Shown piece by piece: positions 1-7,732 of a DNA stretch of 46,839 nt (within the stretch, counting starts at the first letter, position 1; each line of letters starts with the position of its first letter). Origin of the DNA: a virus. Position numbers and translations under genes: made by a program. Under the pieces are notes generated by a model. It saw only the letters and a list, made by a program, of their open reading frames with translations, was not told the DNA's origin and made no database searches. The stretch spans positions 1 through 46,839 of IMG/VR virus record IMGVR_UViG_3300037258_000720; one strand, written 5' to 3'.

Positions 1-146
1 GGCGTGCAGCTCTACCTGCAAGTCGGCAAGTCGTCGGCCGCCGACGCCCCGGCGTTGTACGTCACCGCCTGCGAGATCCAGTACCGCGTCGCGGGCGGCC
101 ATTTGTTCGTTCGTGTGGGGGTCGCGGCGGATGTGGCGCAACATCC
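1..146. repeat. Terminal redundancy, left copy
   Basis: Bases 1-101 are identical to 46694-46794. Bases 102-146 match 46795-46839 with seven mismatches (102, 104, 118, 131, 140, 144, 145). The segment encodes the C-terminus of the protein at 46109-46798. In this left copy the stop codon has been replaced, whereas the right copy ends in TAG, so the right copy is probably the correct reading. The simplest view is a circular or circularly permuted genome with assembly or strain differences at the join. Confidence 0.85.
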
Positions 147-149
147 GCC
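126..149. repeat. 24-base palindrome, copy 1 (imperfect centre)
   Basis: The arms GGCGGATGT and ACATCCGCC flank GGCGCA. A perfect 24-base palindrome version is at 19973-19996 inside a coding region, and a damaged version lies at the right end of the contig (from about 46820). It could be a transcription-termination hairpin or a protein site after the gene at 46109-46798. Confidence 0.6.
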
Positions 150-211
150 GCGGCTGCGTTTTGCCTGTCGTCCCTTCGTCCCTCAAGCCTGTAGCCTCCA
201 GCCTCAAGCCT

Positions 212-691
212 ATGAACGGTGCTTCCCACTACGTCGGCCGGCCGAATCTGTTGCCCGTGGCGCTCACCACGCAAAGCGGCGTGAGCGCGACCGGCAACGA
301 TACGCCTGTCGGCCAGAACGCGCCCCAGGTGGGCGCGACAACCGCGCCGGTCGCGCCGGCGATGGGCGACTGGTCGAACATCATGTGGGAGCTCGACCTC
401 ACGAGCGCCGCCGGGGCCAGTGGCGACACGCTCGACGTCTACGTGCAGACGTCGCTCGACGGTAAGAACTGGGTCGATATCGTGCACTTCGCCCAGGCGC
501 TCGGCAACGGCGGGGCCAAGCGGTATTTCGACAAGACCTGCGAGGGGCTGGCCCAGGCCGAGTTCGAAAACGGCACCGCGCTGGCGGTGAGCACGGTCCG
601 GCACCTGTTCGGCGACCAGTACCGCGTGCGGTGGGTCATCGCCGGCAGCACGCCGGTGTTCACGTTCGGCGTCTACGCATCGTGCCGATAG
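212..691 (+). CDS. Putative virion (head/neck) protein
   Basis: This 159-residue product lies in the head-to-tail interval after the capsid gene. I recognise no family. The ATG at 212 was chosen because the upstream in-frame sequence is only heptamer repeat (178-211) and the recognisable protein starts at MNGASHYVG. There is no Shine-Dalgarno sequence; the repeat directly abuts the start. The C-terminal half (DTLDVYVQTSLDGKNWVDI) reads like an alternating beta-sandwich, as in capsid decoration or neck proteins. Position makes a virion role likely, but the exact role is inference. Confidence 0.6.
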   Translation: MNGASHYVGRPNLLPVALTTQSGVSATGNDTPVGQNAPQVGATTAPVAPAMGDWSNIMWELDLTSAAGASGDTLDVYVQTSLDGKNWVDIVHFAQALGNGGAKRYFDKTCEGLAQAEFENGTALAVSTVRHLFGDQYRVRWVIAGSTPVFTFGVYASCR

Positions 692-705
692 GAGACCTTG
701 AGAAC

Positions 706-774
706 TTGAGGGGCGTGAGCCAGTGAGGACGCGCAAGCGGACTCTTTCGTCGCCTCGTACCTCACGCCCCTCAA
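706..774. repeat. Composite intergenic stem-loop
   Basis: TTGAGGGGCGTGAG (706-719) and its exact complement CTCACGCCCCTCAA (761-774) enclose a loop that contains GGACGCGCAAGCG (727-739). The right-arm motif repeats once more before the start codon at 798. The same parts recur near 3300, 5583, 9740, 28039 and 41651. Confidence 0.7.
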
Positions 775-797
775 TTCCTCACGCCCCTCAATCCCTC

Positions 798-1190
798 ATG
801 TCCGTCAAAGATCAAATCGCCGCCGCGCCGTCGTACCTGCTCGATCCCGTGGGCGGGATCGCCTGGTCGCTGGTGCACCGGATCGCCGGCGATCCGACGC
901 GCACGGAGACGGTCGTGGCCCAAGTGTTTTGGGATGAGGACCAGCTCGTCCGCAGCGGGCAGCAATCCGACAACGCCGATCGCAGCGGCCGCAAGGTCCT
1001 GCACTCGGTGCAATTGGACCTGCACAGCGCCGTGCAGGTGTTCCCCGAAAAGTGCCAGTTCGTGTTGCCCGACGGGACGGTCCTGAAGGCGGTCAAGGTC
1101 GTCGGCCGCGACCTCGAAGCCAGCATGCAGACGGTCGAATGCCAGTTCGCCGACGGCCTGAGCACGAAGCGCACCCGGCCCCGGCCGTAG
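798..1190 (+). CDS. Putative neck / head-tail joining protein
   Basis: The product is 130 residues starting MSVKDQIAAAPSYLL. The ORF is open upstream, but that part encodes only the composite repeat (SSPRTSRPSIPHAPQ), so the ATG at 798 is preferred although no Shine-Dalgarno sequence precedes it. The body has alternating hydrophobic strands (TVVAQVFWDEDQLV, VQLDLHSAVQVFPEK) and no transmembrane segment. It sits between two other small virion genes and just before a gene with a normal ribosome binding site. The neck or tail-completion role comes from gene order alone. Confidence 0.55.
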   Translation: MSVKDQIAAAPSYLLDPVGGIAWSLVHRIAGDPTRTETVVAQVFWDEDQLVRSGQQSDNADRSGRKVLHSVQLDLHSAVQVFPEKCQFVLPDGTVLKAVKVVGRDLEASMQTVECQFADGLSTKRTRPRP

Positions 1191-1200
1191 GGAGAACACG

Positions 1201-1743
1201 ATGCCCCTGCCCTATCCGGCCGCGACCGGCCTGCTCTCGCCGAACGTCGACGGGATTCTGTACCTGTTGGCCGCGTCGCCGACGTTCCAGGCGGTCGTCG
1301 CCGCGCCGTCGGCCGACGCCGCGCTGGCGAGCATTTACTGGTACGAGGCCCGCGACGAGCAGGATCCCCACGCGCCGCCAGACGCTCCGGCCCTGGTCGA
1401 GCCGCGGCCGCGGGCGATCCTCGAGCTGCCGCACGCCTTCGGCCGCTACCGCAACGGCCCCGGAACTTGGAATGCGACCGGCGCCGCCGAGCTCAGCTTC
1501 GAGTTCCTCGCGCCGCCGGGGATCGCCGGCGACAACCGCCGCGAGGCCCGCTGGTTTTCCAACGTGATCGGCGCGATCACCCAGGAGATGACCGACGCCA
1601 GCGGCGCGAGCGCCGGGAACCTGGTCTACGCGAACATTTCCAAGATGGAGCTCACGCTCGGTCCGGCCCAGTGCCGGTTCGCCGAGGAGATCGAGGAGTT
1701 TTGGGCCGCCGTGTTTTGCCTCGAATGGCCCGGCCGACGCTAG
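1201..1743 (+). CDS. Putative tail completion / neck protein
   Basis: This 180-residue protein starts 10 bases after the previous stop behind a clear GGAGA motif (1191-1195). The N-terminal part (SPNVDGILYLLAASPTF) looks helical. The middle contains FGRYRNGPGTWNATGAAELSFEFLAP, and the C-terminus ends in FCLEWPGRR. Order and size suit a head-tail joining or tail terminator protein. I do not recognise a named family. Confidence 0.55.
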   Translation: MPLPYPAATGLLSPNVDGILYLLAASPTFQAVVAAPSADAALASIYWYEARDEQDPHAPPDAPALVEPRPRAILELPHAFGRYRNGPGTWNATGAAELSFEFLAPPGIAGDNRREARWFSNVIGAITQEMTDASGASAGNLVYANISKMELTLGPAQCRFAEEIEEFWAAVFCLEWPGRR

Positions 1744-1784
1744 AGTCCGCAATTGCACCCGTCCCGTAAACCGTAGCCTCAAGC

Positions 1785-2357
1785 ATGCCCGGCATTCGCA
1801 CCATCGCCCGCGCGTTCCCCACGCTCACGCTGGCGCTCGACATCCCGACGCGGCCCGACGACGTGGCCCGGCGGCACCACAACCGGATGACGAAGGACGC
1901 CCTGCGCGAGGTGCTCGAGGAGCACCACCAGACCCGCTTGCCCGAACACTTTTCCCGCGCGGCCCACGCCAAATACGGCTATGCCCAGCGCAACGAAAAA
2001 TACATCCGCACGAAACAGCGCCGCTACCACACCGGCGGCCTCGACCTGGTGAAGACCGGCGGATCGCGCGCACGGATGGCCCGCGAGGGCCACGTCGTGA
2101 TGAGCGGCGCCGCCGAGGGCTCGCAGAAGAAGCTCGGCGGCACGCTCAAGCTGCGGTTCGATTTCCGGGGCGGCAGCGGCCGCTACCGCCAGCCGGGCGC
2201 CGCGCAGCACATCCCGATCGACCAGATGCGCAAGGAAGTCCGGACGTTCCTCGCCGCCGAGCGGGCGGAAATGGCTCGGTCATTCCGCGCGAAATACCTG
2301 GCCGCCTACAAGGCGTTCCGCGCTCGCCGGCAGCGCGTCCGGATGCCCACGACTTAA
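1785..2357 (+). CDS. Putative head-tail connector (gp10-like or virion morphogenesis)
   Basis: The product is a basic, Arg/His-rich protein of 190 residues. It has a central stretch REVLEEHHQTRLPEHFSRAAHAKYGY and a Gly-rich 'GGTLKLRFDFRGGSG' strand region. Basic proteins of this size just before the major tail protein are often HK97-gp10-like or virion-morphogenesis connectors. That role rests on position and composition, because no diagnostic motif is certain. A short TAGCCTCAAGC repeat precedes the start and no Shine-Dalgarno sequence is visible. Confidence 0.5.
   Translation: MPGIRTIARAFPTLTLALDIPTRPDDVARRHHNRMTKDALREVLEEHHQTRLPEHFSRAAHAKYGYAQRNEKYIRTKQRRYHTGGLDLVKTGGSRARMAREGHVVMSGAAEGSQKKLGGTLKLRFDFRGGSGRYRQPGAAQHIPIDQMRKEVRTFLAAERAEMARSFRAKYLAAYKAFRARRQRVRMPTT
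2282..2295. repeat. parS-like palindrome, site 1
   Basis: ATTCCGCGCGAAAT lies inside the preceding connector gene and encodes part of SFRAKY. It belongs to a six-copy family (2282, 5526, 12641, 22628, 33012, 41611) with core TTYCGCGCGRAA. Confidence 0.6.
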
Positions 2358-2377
2358 CCCCAGGCAACAGGCTTCGC

Positions 2378-3292
2378 ATGGCCGCCAATCGCTACAGCAG
2401 TTTTCCCGCCTCCTTCGGCTACGGCTCGGACTCCACGCTCGCGCTCACGCAACTGGGCGGCTACCACGTCGATTCCGGCGCGCGGCTGCACGAGATCGTC
2501 CCCTCCGGCGCGATCGATCGCGGCGCGGTCGTGCTCTCCAGCGCCGAATCGCGGTGCCGGATCACGACCGAGGACCTGGCCGCCGTGTTCGCGGTGGTCA
2601 GCCCGACGGTCGGGTTGGCTTGCACCGGGGGCGCCACGTTCCGCTACCAGAAGCGGGCCGACAGCGGCGTGTTCGCCGGCGGCAGCACGAACCTCAAGGC
2701 CCTCAGCACGCTCGGGTTTCTGTATCCCGAAAGCCTCTCGGCGTCGCTGGACAGCCCGGCCCAACTCGAGCTGGCCTACTGTCCCTTGTTCGACGGCAGC
2801 AACGAGCCGCTGGCGCTGACCGATTCGATCAGCCTCTCGGGCGCGCCGGCGCCGGCCTACAACTCGGTGTTTTACCTGGGGCCGCTGTATCTCGACAGCG
2901 CGCAGATCGAAGGCCTGACGCAGGTCCGGCTGAATTTCGGGATCGATTTCCGCACGTTCAAAGGCGACGGCCTGGTCCATCCGGCGCAGGGGGCGATCTA
3001 CGGGCGCAAGCCGACGCTCTCGCTGACGCTCACTAAGGCCGACATGGTGCCGGCCCAGTTGGCCAGCCTCTACAACAACGCGGCCGCCACCCTGGCCCAA
3101 TACTTCGCGGCCGGCACGCCGGGCGGCAGCCGCATCGCGGCGGCCACCGGCAGTCATTGCAAGGCATCGATCGCCACCGGCGCCTGGCAGGGCCGCGGCC
3201 TCAGCGTCTCGGGCGAGAGCGACACCGAAATCACCATCGAAACGCAAGTCACCGGCACGATCGGCCTCAGCGTAGCGAGCACGATTCCATGA
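2378..3292 (+). CDS. Candidate major tail (tube) protein
   Basis: The 304-residue protein is soluble with no TM segment and rich in beta-strand-like, Ser/Thr/Ala/Gly segments. It ends in a strand-rich domain (SDTEITIETQVTGTIGLSV), as many tail tube proteins do. It follows the putative neck genes and precedes the tail chaperone by one gene, which is the usual place of the lambda gpV equivalent. The start has only a weak AGG upstream. Because 3398-4627 lies between it and the chaperone, the assignment is tentative. It could instead be a minor tail protein. Confidence 0.5.
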   Translation: MAANRYSSFPASFGYGSDSTLALTQLGGYHVDSGARLHEIVPSGAIDRGAVVLSSAESRCRITTEDLAAVFAVVSPTVGLACTGGATFRYQKRADSGVFAGGSTNLKALSTLGFLYPESLSASLDSPAQLELAYCPLFDGSNEPLALTDSISLSGAPAPAYNSVFYLGPLYLDSAQIEGLTQVRLNFGIDFRTFKGDGLVHPAQGAIYGRKPTLSLTLTKADMVPAQLASLYNNAAATLAQYFAAGTPGGSRIAAATGSHCKASIATGAWQGRGLSVSGESDTEITIETQVTGTIGLSVASTIP

Positions 3293-3298
3293 GCAGCA

Positions 3299-3389
3299 GG
3301 GGCGTGAGGACTTGAGGGGCGTGAGAACTTGAGGACGCGCAGCGTCATTCGTCATTGATTCGACATTCGACATTCGTCATTAGGCATTT
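3299..3389. repeat. Composite repeat with ATTCGAC heptamers
   Basis: Two GGGGCGTGAG arms are followed by GGACGCGCAGCGTC (3333-3346). A run of degenerate 7-base units then follows at 3344-3385 (GTCATTC, GTCATTG, ATTCGAC twice, ATTCGTC, ATTAGGC). This heptamer family differs from the TNNAGCC family used elsewhere. It fills the gap up to the start at 3398. Confidence 0.65.
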
Positions 3390-3397
3390 CCCCTCCC

Positions 3398-4627
3398 ATG
3401 ACTGCCACTGCCCAAAACTGGATCGGCGGCGCCGCTGCCATCCCGCAGATCGACACGTTCACGCCGGCCAACGTGGCCAGCGGCGACACCTTTTCGATCA
3501 CCGTCGGCGGCCAAACGGTCACCTACACCGCCGGCGTTTCGGACACGGTGGCCATCGTCTGCGCCGGCCTGTTGGCGCTGGCCACCGCGGCCACCGCGCC
3601 CCCCACGTTCGACGATGCCGCCTGGACTGCCAGCGCGACGGCCGTCACGTCCACCGGCGACGCGGGAGTCCCGCTCACCTGTTCGAGCTCGGCCAGCGGC
3701 GGCTCAGCCACCTGCACGCACGCCAATGTGCAAGCCGCCAGCGGCCCCAACTGGTGGAGCATCGCGGCCAACTGGGCCAGCGGCAGCGTCCCGGCGACCG
3801 GCGACTCGGCCACCGTGGGCGGCGGCCCCGATATTTTGTATGGCCTCGGGCAATCGGCCGTCACGCTCACGGGCCTCACGATCAATTCGCCGTCGACCAA
3901 GATCGGCCTGCCGATCCAAAACCCGGGCCAGGCCGGCGCCGCGTACGGCGAATATCGCCCGCAGTATCTGGCGATCGGGGCCACGGTCCTGAACATCGTC
4001 CAGGCCTCGGGCCGGGTGAAGATCGACAACGGCTCGGTGCAAACGACCGCGACCGTCTCGGCCGCGCAAACGGGCGCCGACAGCGGGTTGCCCGCCGTGC
4101 TGTGGAAAGGGACCCACGCCAGCAATGCTCTGGATGTCCTGGGCGGCACGGTCGGCGTCTCGGTCCTCGCCGGCGAAGTGGCCACGCTCGCTTCGCTCGA
4201 CGCCGCCGGCGGCACGACCACGCTTGGCTCGGGAGTGACGCTCGGCACGGCCGAGTTCAGCGACGGGGCCAATGGCACGATCCAATCCAGCGCGACCACG
4301 ATCACCCTCGACCCCGCCGCCGGCACGGTCGATGTCCTGGGCGGCGCCGGCGCGGCCTACACGACGATCAAGGTCTACGGCGGCACGCTCAGCTACCAGG
4401 CGGGCGGCACGATCGCCGCGCTCTACGCGGGCCTCAAGGGCTCGGTCAATTTCAGCGAAAACATCCAGGCCCGCACGGTGACCGATGCCACGCTCGCCGC
4501 GGGCGCGACCGTCACCGACAGCAGCAAGAGTGTCACCTGGACCAACCCGTTGGCCACCGACGGCTGCCGGCTCGAGGATCTTTCATTGGACTTTGGAGTC
4601 GGCCGCACCTATGCGATCGCGGGATAG
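3398..4627 (+). CDS. Repetitive beta-strand tail/fibre-like protein
   Basis: This 409-residue protein consists largely of Gly/Thr/Ala-rich short strands. The segment NWWSIAANWASGSVPATGD resembles the 'NW..aaNW..g.vP..gD' repeat starter common in beta-solenoid surface proteins of planctomycetes and in autotransporter-like proteins. The second half (TLASLDAAGGTTTLGSGVTLGTAEFSD and following) reads as successive solenoid rungs. It probably makes an exposed virion structure. Its position between the candidate tail tube and the chaperone is unusual for a fibre. Confidence 0.55.
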   Translation: MTATAQNWIGGAAAIPQIDTFTPANVASGDTFSITVGGQTVTYTAGVSDTVAIVCAGLLALATAATAPPTFDDAAWTASATAVTSTGDAGVPLTCSSSASGGSATCTHANVQAASGPNWWSIAANWASGSVPATGDSATVGGGPDILYGLGQSAVTLTGLTINSPSTKIGLPIQNPGQAGAAYGEYRPQYLAIGATVLNIVQASGRVKIDNGSVQTTATVSAAQTGADSGLPAVLWKGTHASNALDVLGGTVGVSVLAGEVATLASLDAAGGTTTLGSGVTLGTAEFSDGANGTIQSSATTITLDPAAGTVDVLGGAGAAYTTIKVYGGTLSYQAGGTIAALYAGLKGSVNFSENIQARTVTDATLAAGATVTDSSKSVTWTNPLATDGCRLEDLSLDFGVGRTYAIAG

Positions 4628-4633
4628 AAAAAA

Positions 4634-4672
4634 CTCCCCTCGCCCCTTGCGGGAGAGGGTTGGGGTGAGGGG
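4634..4672. repeat. REP-like GC-rich inverted repeat
   Basis: CTCCCCTCGCCCC, CGGGAGAGGG and TGGGGTGAGGGG form an inverted structure right after the stop at 4627. It resembles REP-type sequences seen between genes in many GC-rich bacterial chromosomes. It may act as a terminator or mRNA stabiliser after the fibre-like gene. The resemblance is from memory and was not checked. Confidence 0.4.
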
Positions 4673-4683
4673 TTGTTCCTCGT

Positions 4684-4714
4684 CCTCAAGCCTGTAGCCT
4701 CAAGCCTGTAGCCT
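4684..4714. repeat. TNNAGCC heptamer array
   Basis: Alternating CTCAAGC and CTGTAGC units are repeated twice directly before the start at 4719. They take up the place where a Shine-Dalgarno sequence would be. Confidence 0.75.
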
Positions 4715-4718
4715 TTGC

Positions 4719-5414
4719 ATGTCCTATCAAATCTTCATCCCCGGCGGCCGCGGCTGCGACGTCGCGCAGCTCCGCGCCGTCGGCCTCGAAACCATTTTGG
4801 ATCCGGAGTTCGGCCCCTCGGAGTTCGACGTGACGTCTGGCCCCCAGGGCCAGTGCGGCGCCTGCTTCGCCTGGCTCGACACGCTGCATCCCGAGCGCGA
4901 CCCGCGCCGCCCGGGCATGCACCTCGACCAGCAAATCTGGACCCCGTGCAAGCCGCGCGGCGGGCTGGCGGCCGGCCGGTTCTGGCTGGGCCGCGACAAG
5001 GGCCGCAAGATCAAGCCCAGCGACCTGGCTCGCCGCACGCAACAACCGGGCCTCCCGGTCAAGCTCGACGACGGCCAGGAGTGGCTCGTGCCCGCGGCGG
5101 TCCGCTTGCCGCACCGCTACGCGCTCGACGCCGAGGGGCGCGAGAGCCGCCAGGTGGTCGATCGGTTCCGCGAGTTTTATGCCCGGGCCGAGCACTTTTA
5201 CAACGTGTTCCTGAAAATCCAAGTCCAACCGGGCGTCGTCGTGGAGGGGGGCTGGCCGTTCGCGATCGAAGCCCTGGCGCTCAACTACCGCGTCAATGCC
5301 GACCTGGTCGATTGGCTGGGGCTGTTTTCGGAGGAGGCCTTGCTGTGGACGATCGGGGCCACGTTCGAGTTGGACCCGCTCCGCGCGATCGAGCTTCAAA
5401 AAAAAACGGCCTAG
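4719..5414 (+). CDS. Tail assembly chaperone, short form (gpG-like)
   Basis: This is the zero-frame product of 231 residues, ending in ELQKKTA. It immediately precedes the tape measure gene and is followed by an overlapping -1 frame, the classic arrangement of lambda G/GT chaperones. The chaperone would coat the tape measure protein and recruit tail tube subunits during tail assembly. A Cys-containing N-terminal region (SGPQGQCGACFAW) is present. The ATG at 4719 abuts a heptamer repeat and has no Shine-Dalgarno sequence. The assignment rests on gene order and the frameshift signal, not on sequence identity. Confidence 0.72.
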   Translation: MSYQIFIPGGRGCDVAQLRAVGLETILDPEFGPSEFDVTSGPQGQCGACFAWLDTLHPERDPRRPGMHLDQQIWTPCKPRGGLAAGRFWLGRDKGRKIKPSDLARRTQQPGLPVKLDDGQEWLVPAAVRLPHRYALDAEGRESRQVVDRFREFYARAEHFYNVFLKIQVQPGVVVEGGWPFAIEALALNYRVNADLVDWLGLFSEEALLWTIGATFELDPLRAIELQKKTA

Positions 5415-5542
5415 TCGTCCACAGCCGCTACGCCCAGTACGTCGCCTGGAGCCGCGGCCTGGCCGGCGAGTACTTGCCCAGGATCCTCGATCTGCACCTG
5501 TTGGCCCTGGAACATCAACTCGGTTATTTCGCGCGAAATTGA
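4719..5542 (+). CDS. Tail assembly chaperone, frameshifted long form (gpGT-like)
   Basis: The zero frame enters nine consecutive A's (5398-5406) and then stops at 5412. A -1 slip on A-AAA-AAA (5399-5405) continues for 45 residues (NGLVVHSRYAQYVAWSRGLA and onwards) to the TGA at 5540-5542. The fusion is about 274 residues. In lambda the equivalent extension binds the tape measure protein and the ratio of short to long product matters. The last codons overlap a TTTCGCGCGAAA palindrome. That the slip occurs is inferred from position, heptamer and the open -1 frame. Confidence 0.72.
5398..5406 (+). promoter_or_regulatory. -1 ribosomal frameshift site
   Basis: A run of nine A's ends with C; zero-frame codons are CAA AAA AAA ACG. 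The heptamer A-AAA-AAA allows perfect re-pairing after a -1 slip. The zero-frame stop lies six bases further on (5412-5414). Confidence 0.72.
5526..5539. repeat. parS-like palindrome, site 2
   Basis: ATTTCGCGCGAAAT is a perfect 14-base palindrome and encodes the end of the long chaperone (GYFARN, then stop). Confidence 0.65.
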
Positions 5543-5553
5543 AAGAAGACTAT

Positions 5554-5645
5554 GGGCTTAGGGCTTAGGGCTTAAGGCTTAAGGACGCGCAGCGTCCGCC
5601 CGTCTCCTCGTCCCTCACGCCCCTCACCACCTCACGCCCCTCCCG
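5554..5645. repeat. Heptamers plus hairpin plus right-arm repeats
   Basis: Three GGGCTTA units and one AGGCTTA (5554-5581) run into GGACGCGCAGCGTCC (5583-5597). TCGTCC and two CTCACGCCCCTC motifs follow, up to the start at 5650. The whole gap between chaperone and tape measure genes is repeat. Confidence 0.75.
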
Positions 5646-5649
5646 CCCC

Positions 5650-7176
5650 ATGTCCGCCGACGAACAAGTCGACATCAAGGTCACCGCCGACAACGCGGCC
5701 GCGCTCTCGGCGCTCGAGCAGATCTCCGCCGCGCTCACGAAGCTCGGCGACAAGGGGAAAGAATCCGGCGAGAAAAACAAGGAGGGCTCCAACTGGGCGT
5801 CCGAAGGTCTGGCGGACTTCGAAAAGCGGCTCGTCTCCGCCACGGGCGCCGCGGCGATCGCCGACAAGGTGTTCGAAGGGATCAACAAACAACTCGAGGA
5901 CATGCGCGATCGCGCCCGCGAAGCCTGGGAAGCGCAGCAAAAAGCCGCCGGCGTCCAGGCCAACTGGGCCGAACTGCTGCCCGAAGGCAGCGACCCGGCG
6001 AAGATCCAGCGGCGGATCGACCAGATCGCCAAGGCCACCGGCAATCGCTCGCAGGACGTGGGCAGCGCGCTGGCCCAGGCCATGGGCTCGGCCGGCGAGA
6101 ACCAGACGGCGGAGCAGGTCCTGGAGGCGGTCGGCGCCGCGGGCCGCCAGCGGCACGACGCCGGCGGGATGGCCACGCTCGGCTCCGAGGTCCTCAAGCT
6201 GCAAAAAACCTTTCCCGAGCTCGACCCGCAAGCCGCGCTGGCCGGCGTTCTCAGCCACGGACAGAAAGACAATTTCGCCGAGCGGATCCTGCCGGCGATG
6301 ACCGAGCTGCGGCATATCGGCGGCGAACGCGACACGCCGCAATTCCTGGAGTCGTTCGTGGCCGCGATGGGCAAGACGGCCGACGTCGGCAACCTCAAGG
6401 GGATGTTCAACAAAATTCGCGCCTACCTGCCCGAGGAGTCGCTGGGCAAATGGAGCGTCGAGCAGATGGTCCAATACCTGAAGAGCGACAAGGGAAAAAT
6501 GGCCCGCTCGCGGCTGTTCGGACCCTTGGCGGCCAATCCCGAGCTGCTCGAAAAAATGCCCCGCGAACAACTCGACATGATCATGGCCGGCCAGACGGGC
6601 TTTGGGCGCAGCGATCCGGCGATGATGAATCGCGGCCTGGGCTATTTCACGCCGGGCGGCGATCCGGCCGCGCGGGCGGCCGCGGCCGCCGAGCTCGGCT
6701 TCGATCGCTACGGCGCCGCGTCGCAGGCCAAAGCCGCGGCCCAGCAGGCGGTCAATGCTTCCACGCCCGAGGCCCAGCTCGCGGCCCGCACGCGCGCGTC
6801 CGAAGAAAGCCGAGATCGGTACCTTAAAGAAAATCCCCTAGCGCTGGTTGCCGAAGCGCAGGCCGTGCGCGACAAGTTCATTCACGACGCCGGCACCGGA
6901 TTTCTTGGCTTCAAGGTCTGGGGGCGCGGCCCCGTCGATTACGCTCACAGCATGCTCAATAACCCCGGGGAGCAGATCGAGGCCGCGCAGCGGCAGATGG
7001 AATCATTTCGCGATCCGAGCAACCCCGCGCTCGAACAAAACTACCAGGATCAACTGAAGGTCATGCAGGAGATCCTGCAAGCCATCCATGACCAAGAAAT
7101 CACGGTCCGCATAACCGGGGGCGAGGGCATTAACCCGCAGTCGCCCGCGGTGATGGCCGGGAAAGGCGGACGCTAA
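5650..7176 (+). CDS. Tape measure protein
   Basis: The product is 508 residues, highly helical and Ala/Glu/Lys/Gln-rich, starting MSADEQVDIKVTADNAAALS. An N-terminal sequence of this type (short beta strand, then a long coiled coil) is typical of tape measure proteins. It lies directly after the frameshifted chaperone. The residue count implies a short siphovirus tail. A hydrophobic turn (DAGTGFLGFKVWG) occurs near residues 415-425. It sets tail length and is probably released on infection. No peptidase or lysozyme domain is evident. Confidence 0.75.
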   Translation: MSADEQVDIKVTADNAAALSALEQISAALTKLGDKGKESGEKNKEGSNWASEGLADFEKRLVSATGAAAIADKVFEGINKQLEDMRDRAREAWEAQQKAAGVQANWAELLPEGSDPAKIQRRIDQIAKATGNRSQDVGSALAQAMGSAGENQTAEQVLEAVGAAGRQRHDAGGMATLGSEVLKLQKTFPELDPQAALAGVLSHGQKDNFAERILPAMTELRHIGGERDTPQFLESFVAAMGKTADVGNLKGMFNKIRAYLPEESLGKWSVEQMVQYLKSDKGKMARSRLFGPLAANPELLEKMPREQLDMIMAGQTGFGRSDPAMMNRGLGYFTPGGDPAARAAAAAELGFDRYGAASQAKAAAQQAVNASTPEAQLAARTRASEESRDRYLKENPLALVAEAQAVRDKFIHDAGTGFLGFKVWGRGPVDYAHSMLNNPGEQIEAAQRQMESFRDPSNPALEQNYQDQLKVMQEILQAIHDQEITVRITGGEGINPQSPAVMAGKGGR

Positions 7177-7629
7177 ATGAGCCCGCCATCCAACCTGGCC
7201 GCCGCCGGCACGCTCACGTTCAACGGCGACACCGGCCTCTGCCTGCCGCTGGCCTTCACGCCGGCCGCGCCCGAGTACCACTTCTTCCGGACCCATTTCG
7301 CCGGCACCGACGGCGTCTCGGAAATCACCGCCGGCAGCGGCCTGCGCACGATCCTGGTCAAGGTCGTCGTGTTCGGCGGCTTTCGCACCCGCAACCAGTT
7401 GCAGCAGTATTGCGAGCAGACGATGAACGTCACGGCCCTGGGGAGCAACAGCACGCTGAAATATTCGTCCAGCAATCCCAAGTTCAGCGTTTCGTATCCC
7501 GACTGCACGTTCGAAGGCTTTGCCATGGACGAGTCGCCCGGGATGCTCTACGACTCGGCCGGCACGCTCGACGGCGGCTGGTTTTGTCTGGGCACCTTGA
7601 AATTTACCCAACTCAGTCAGCAGCAATAG
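7177..7629 (+). CDS. Putative minor tail protein
   Basis: The ATG follows the tape measure stop with no gap (TAA-ATG), so translation is probably coupled. The 150-residue product is beta-rich (GTLTFNGDTGLCLPLAF, IRTILVKVVVFGG-like strands) with three Cys and a Gln tail. The position corresponds to the lambda M/L region, where distal tail proteins lie. The family is not recognised. Confidence 0.55.
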   Translation: MSPPSNLAAAGTLTFNGDTGLCLPLAFTPAAPEYHFFRTHFAGTDGVSEITAGSGLRTILVKVVVFGGFRTRNQLQQYCEQTMNVTALGSNSTLKYSSSNPKFSVSYPDCTFEGFAMDESPGMLYDSAGTLDGGWFCLGTLKFTQLSQQQ

Positions 7630-7641
7630 GAGGCTCTTCCT

Positions 7642-7732
7642 CGTACCTCAAGCCCGTAGCCTCAAGCCTGTAGCCTTTTTAGTTCGTCCCTCACGCCCCT
7701 CAACACCTCACGCCCCTCACGCCCCTCACGCC
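7642..7732. repeat. Heptamer array and right-arm repeats
   Basis: TCGTACCTCAAGCC and CTGTAGC units are followed by a T stretch, TTCGTCC and four CTCACGCCCCTCA-like motifs that end exactly at the start codon at 7733. No Shine-Dalgarno sequence is present. Confidence 0.7.

Noticed and set aside
62-736. Long minus-strand frame opposite the first virion gene
   Set aside because: Antisense shadow of a good + strand gene in GC-rich DNA; no ribosome binding site and low-complexity Arg/Pro/Gly composition.
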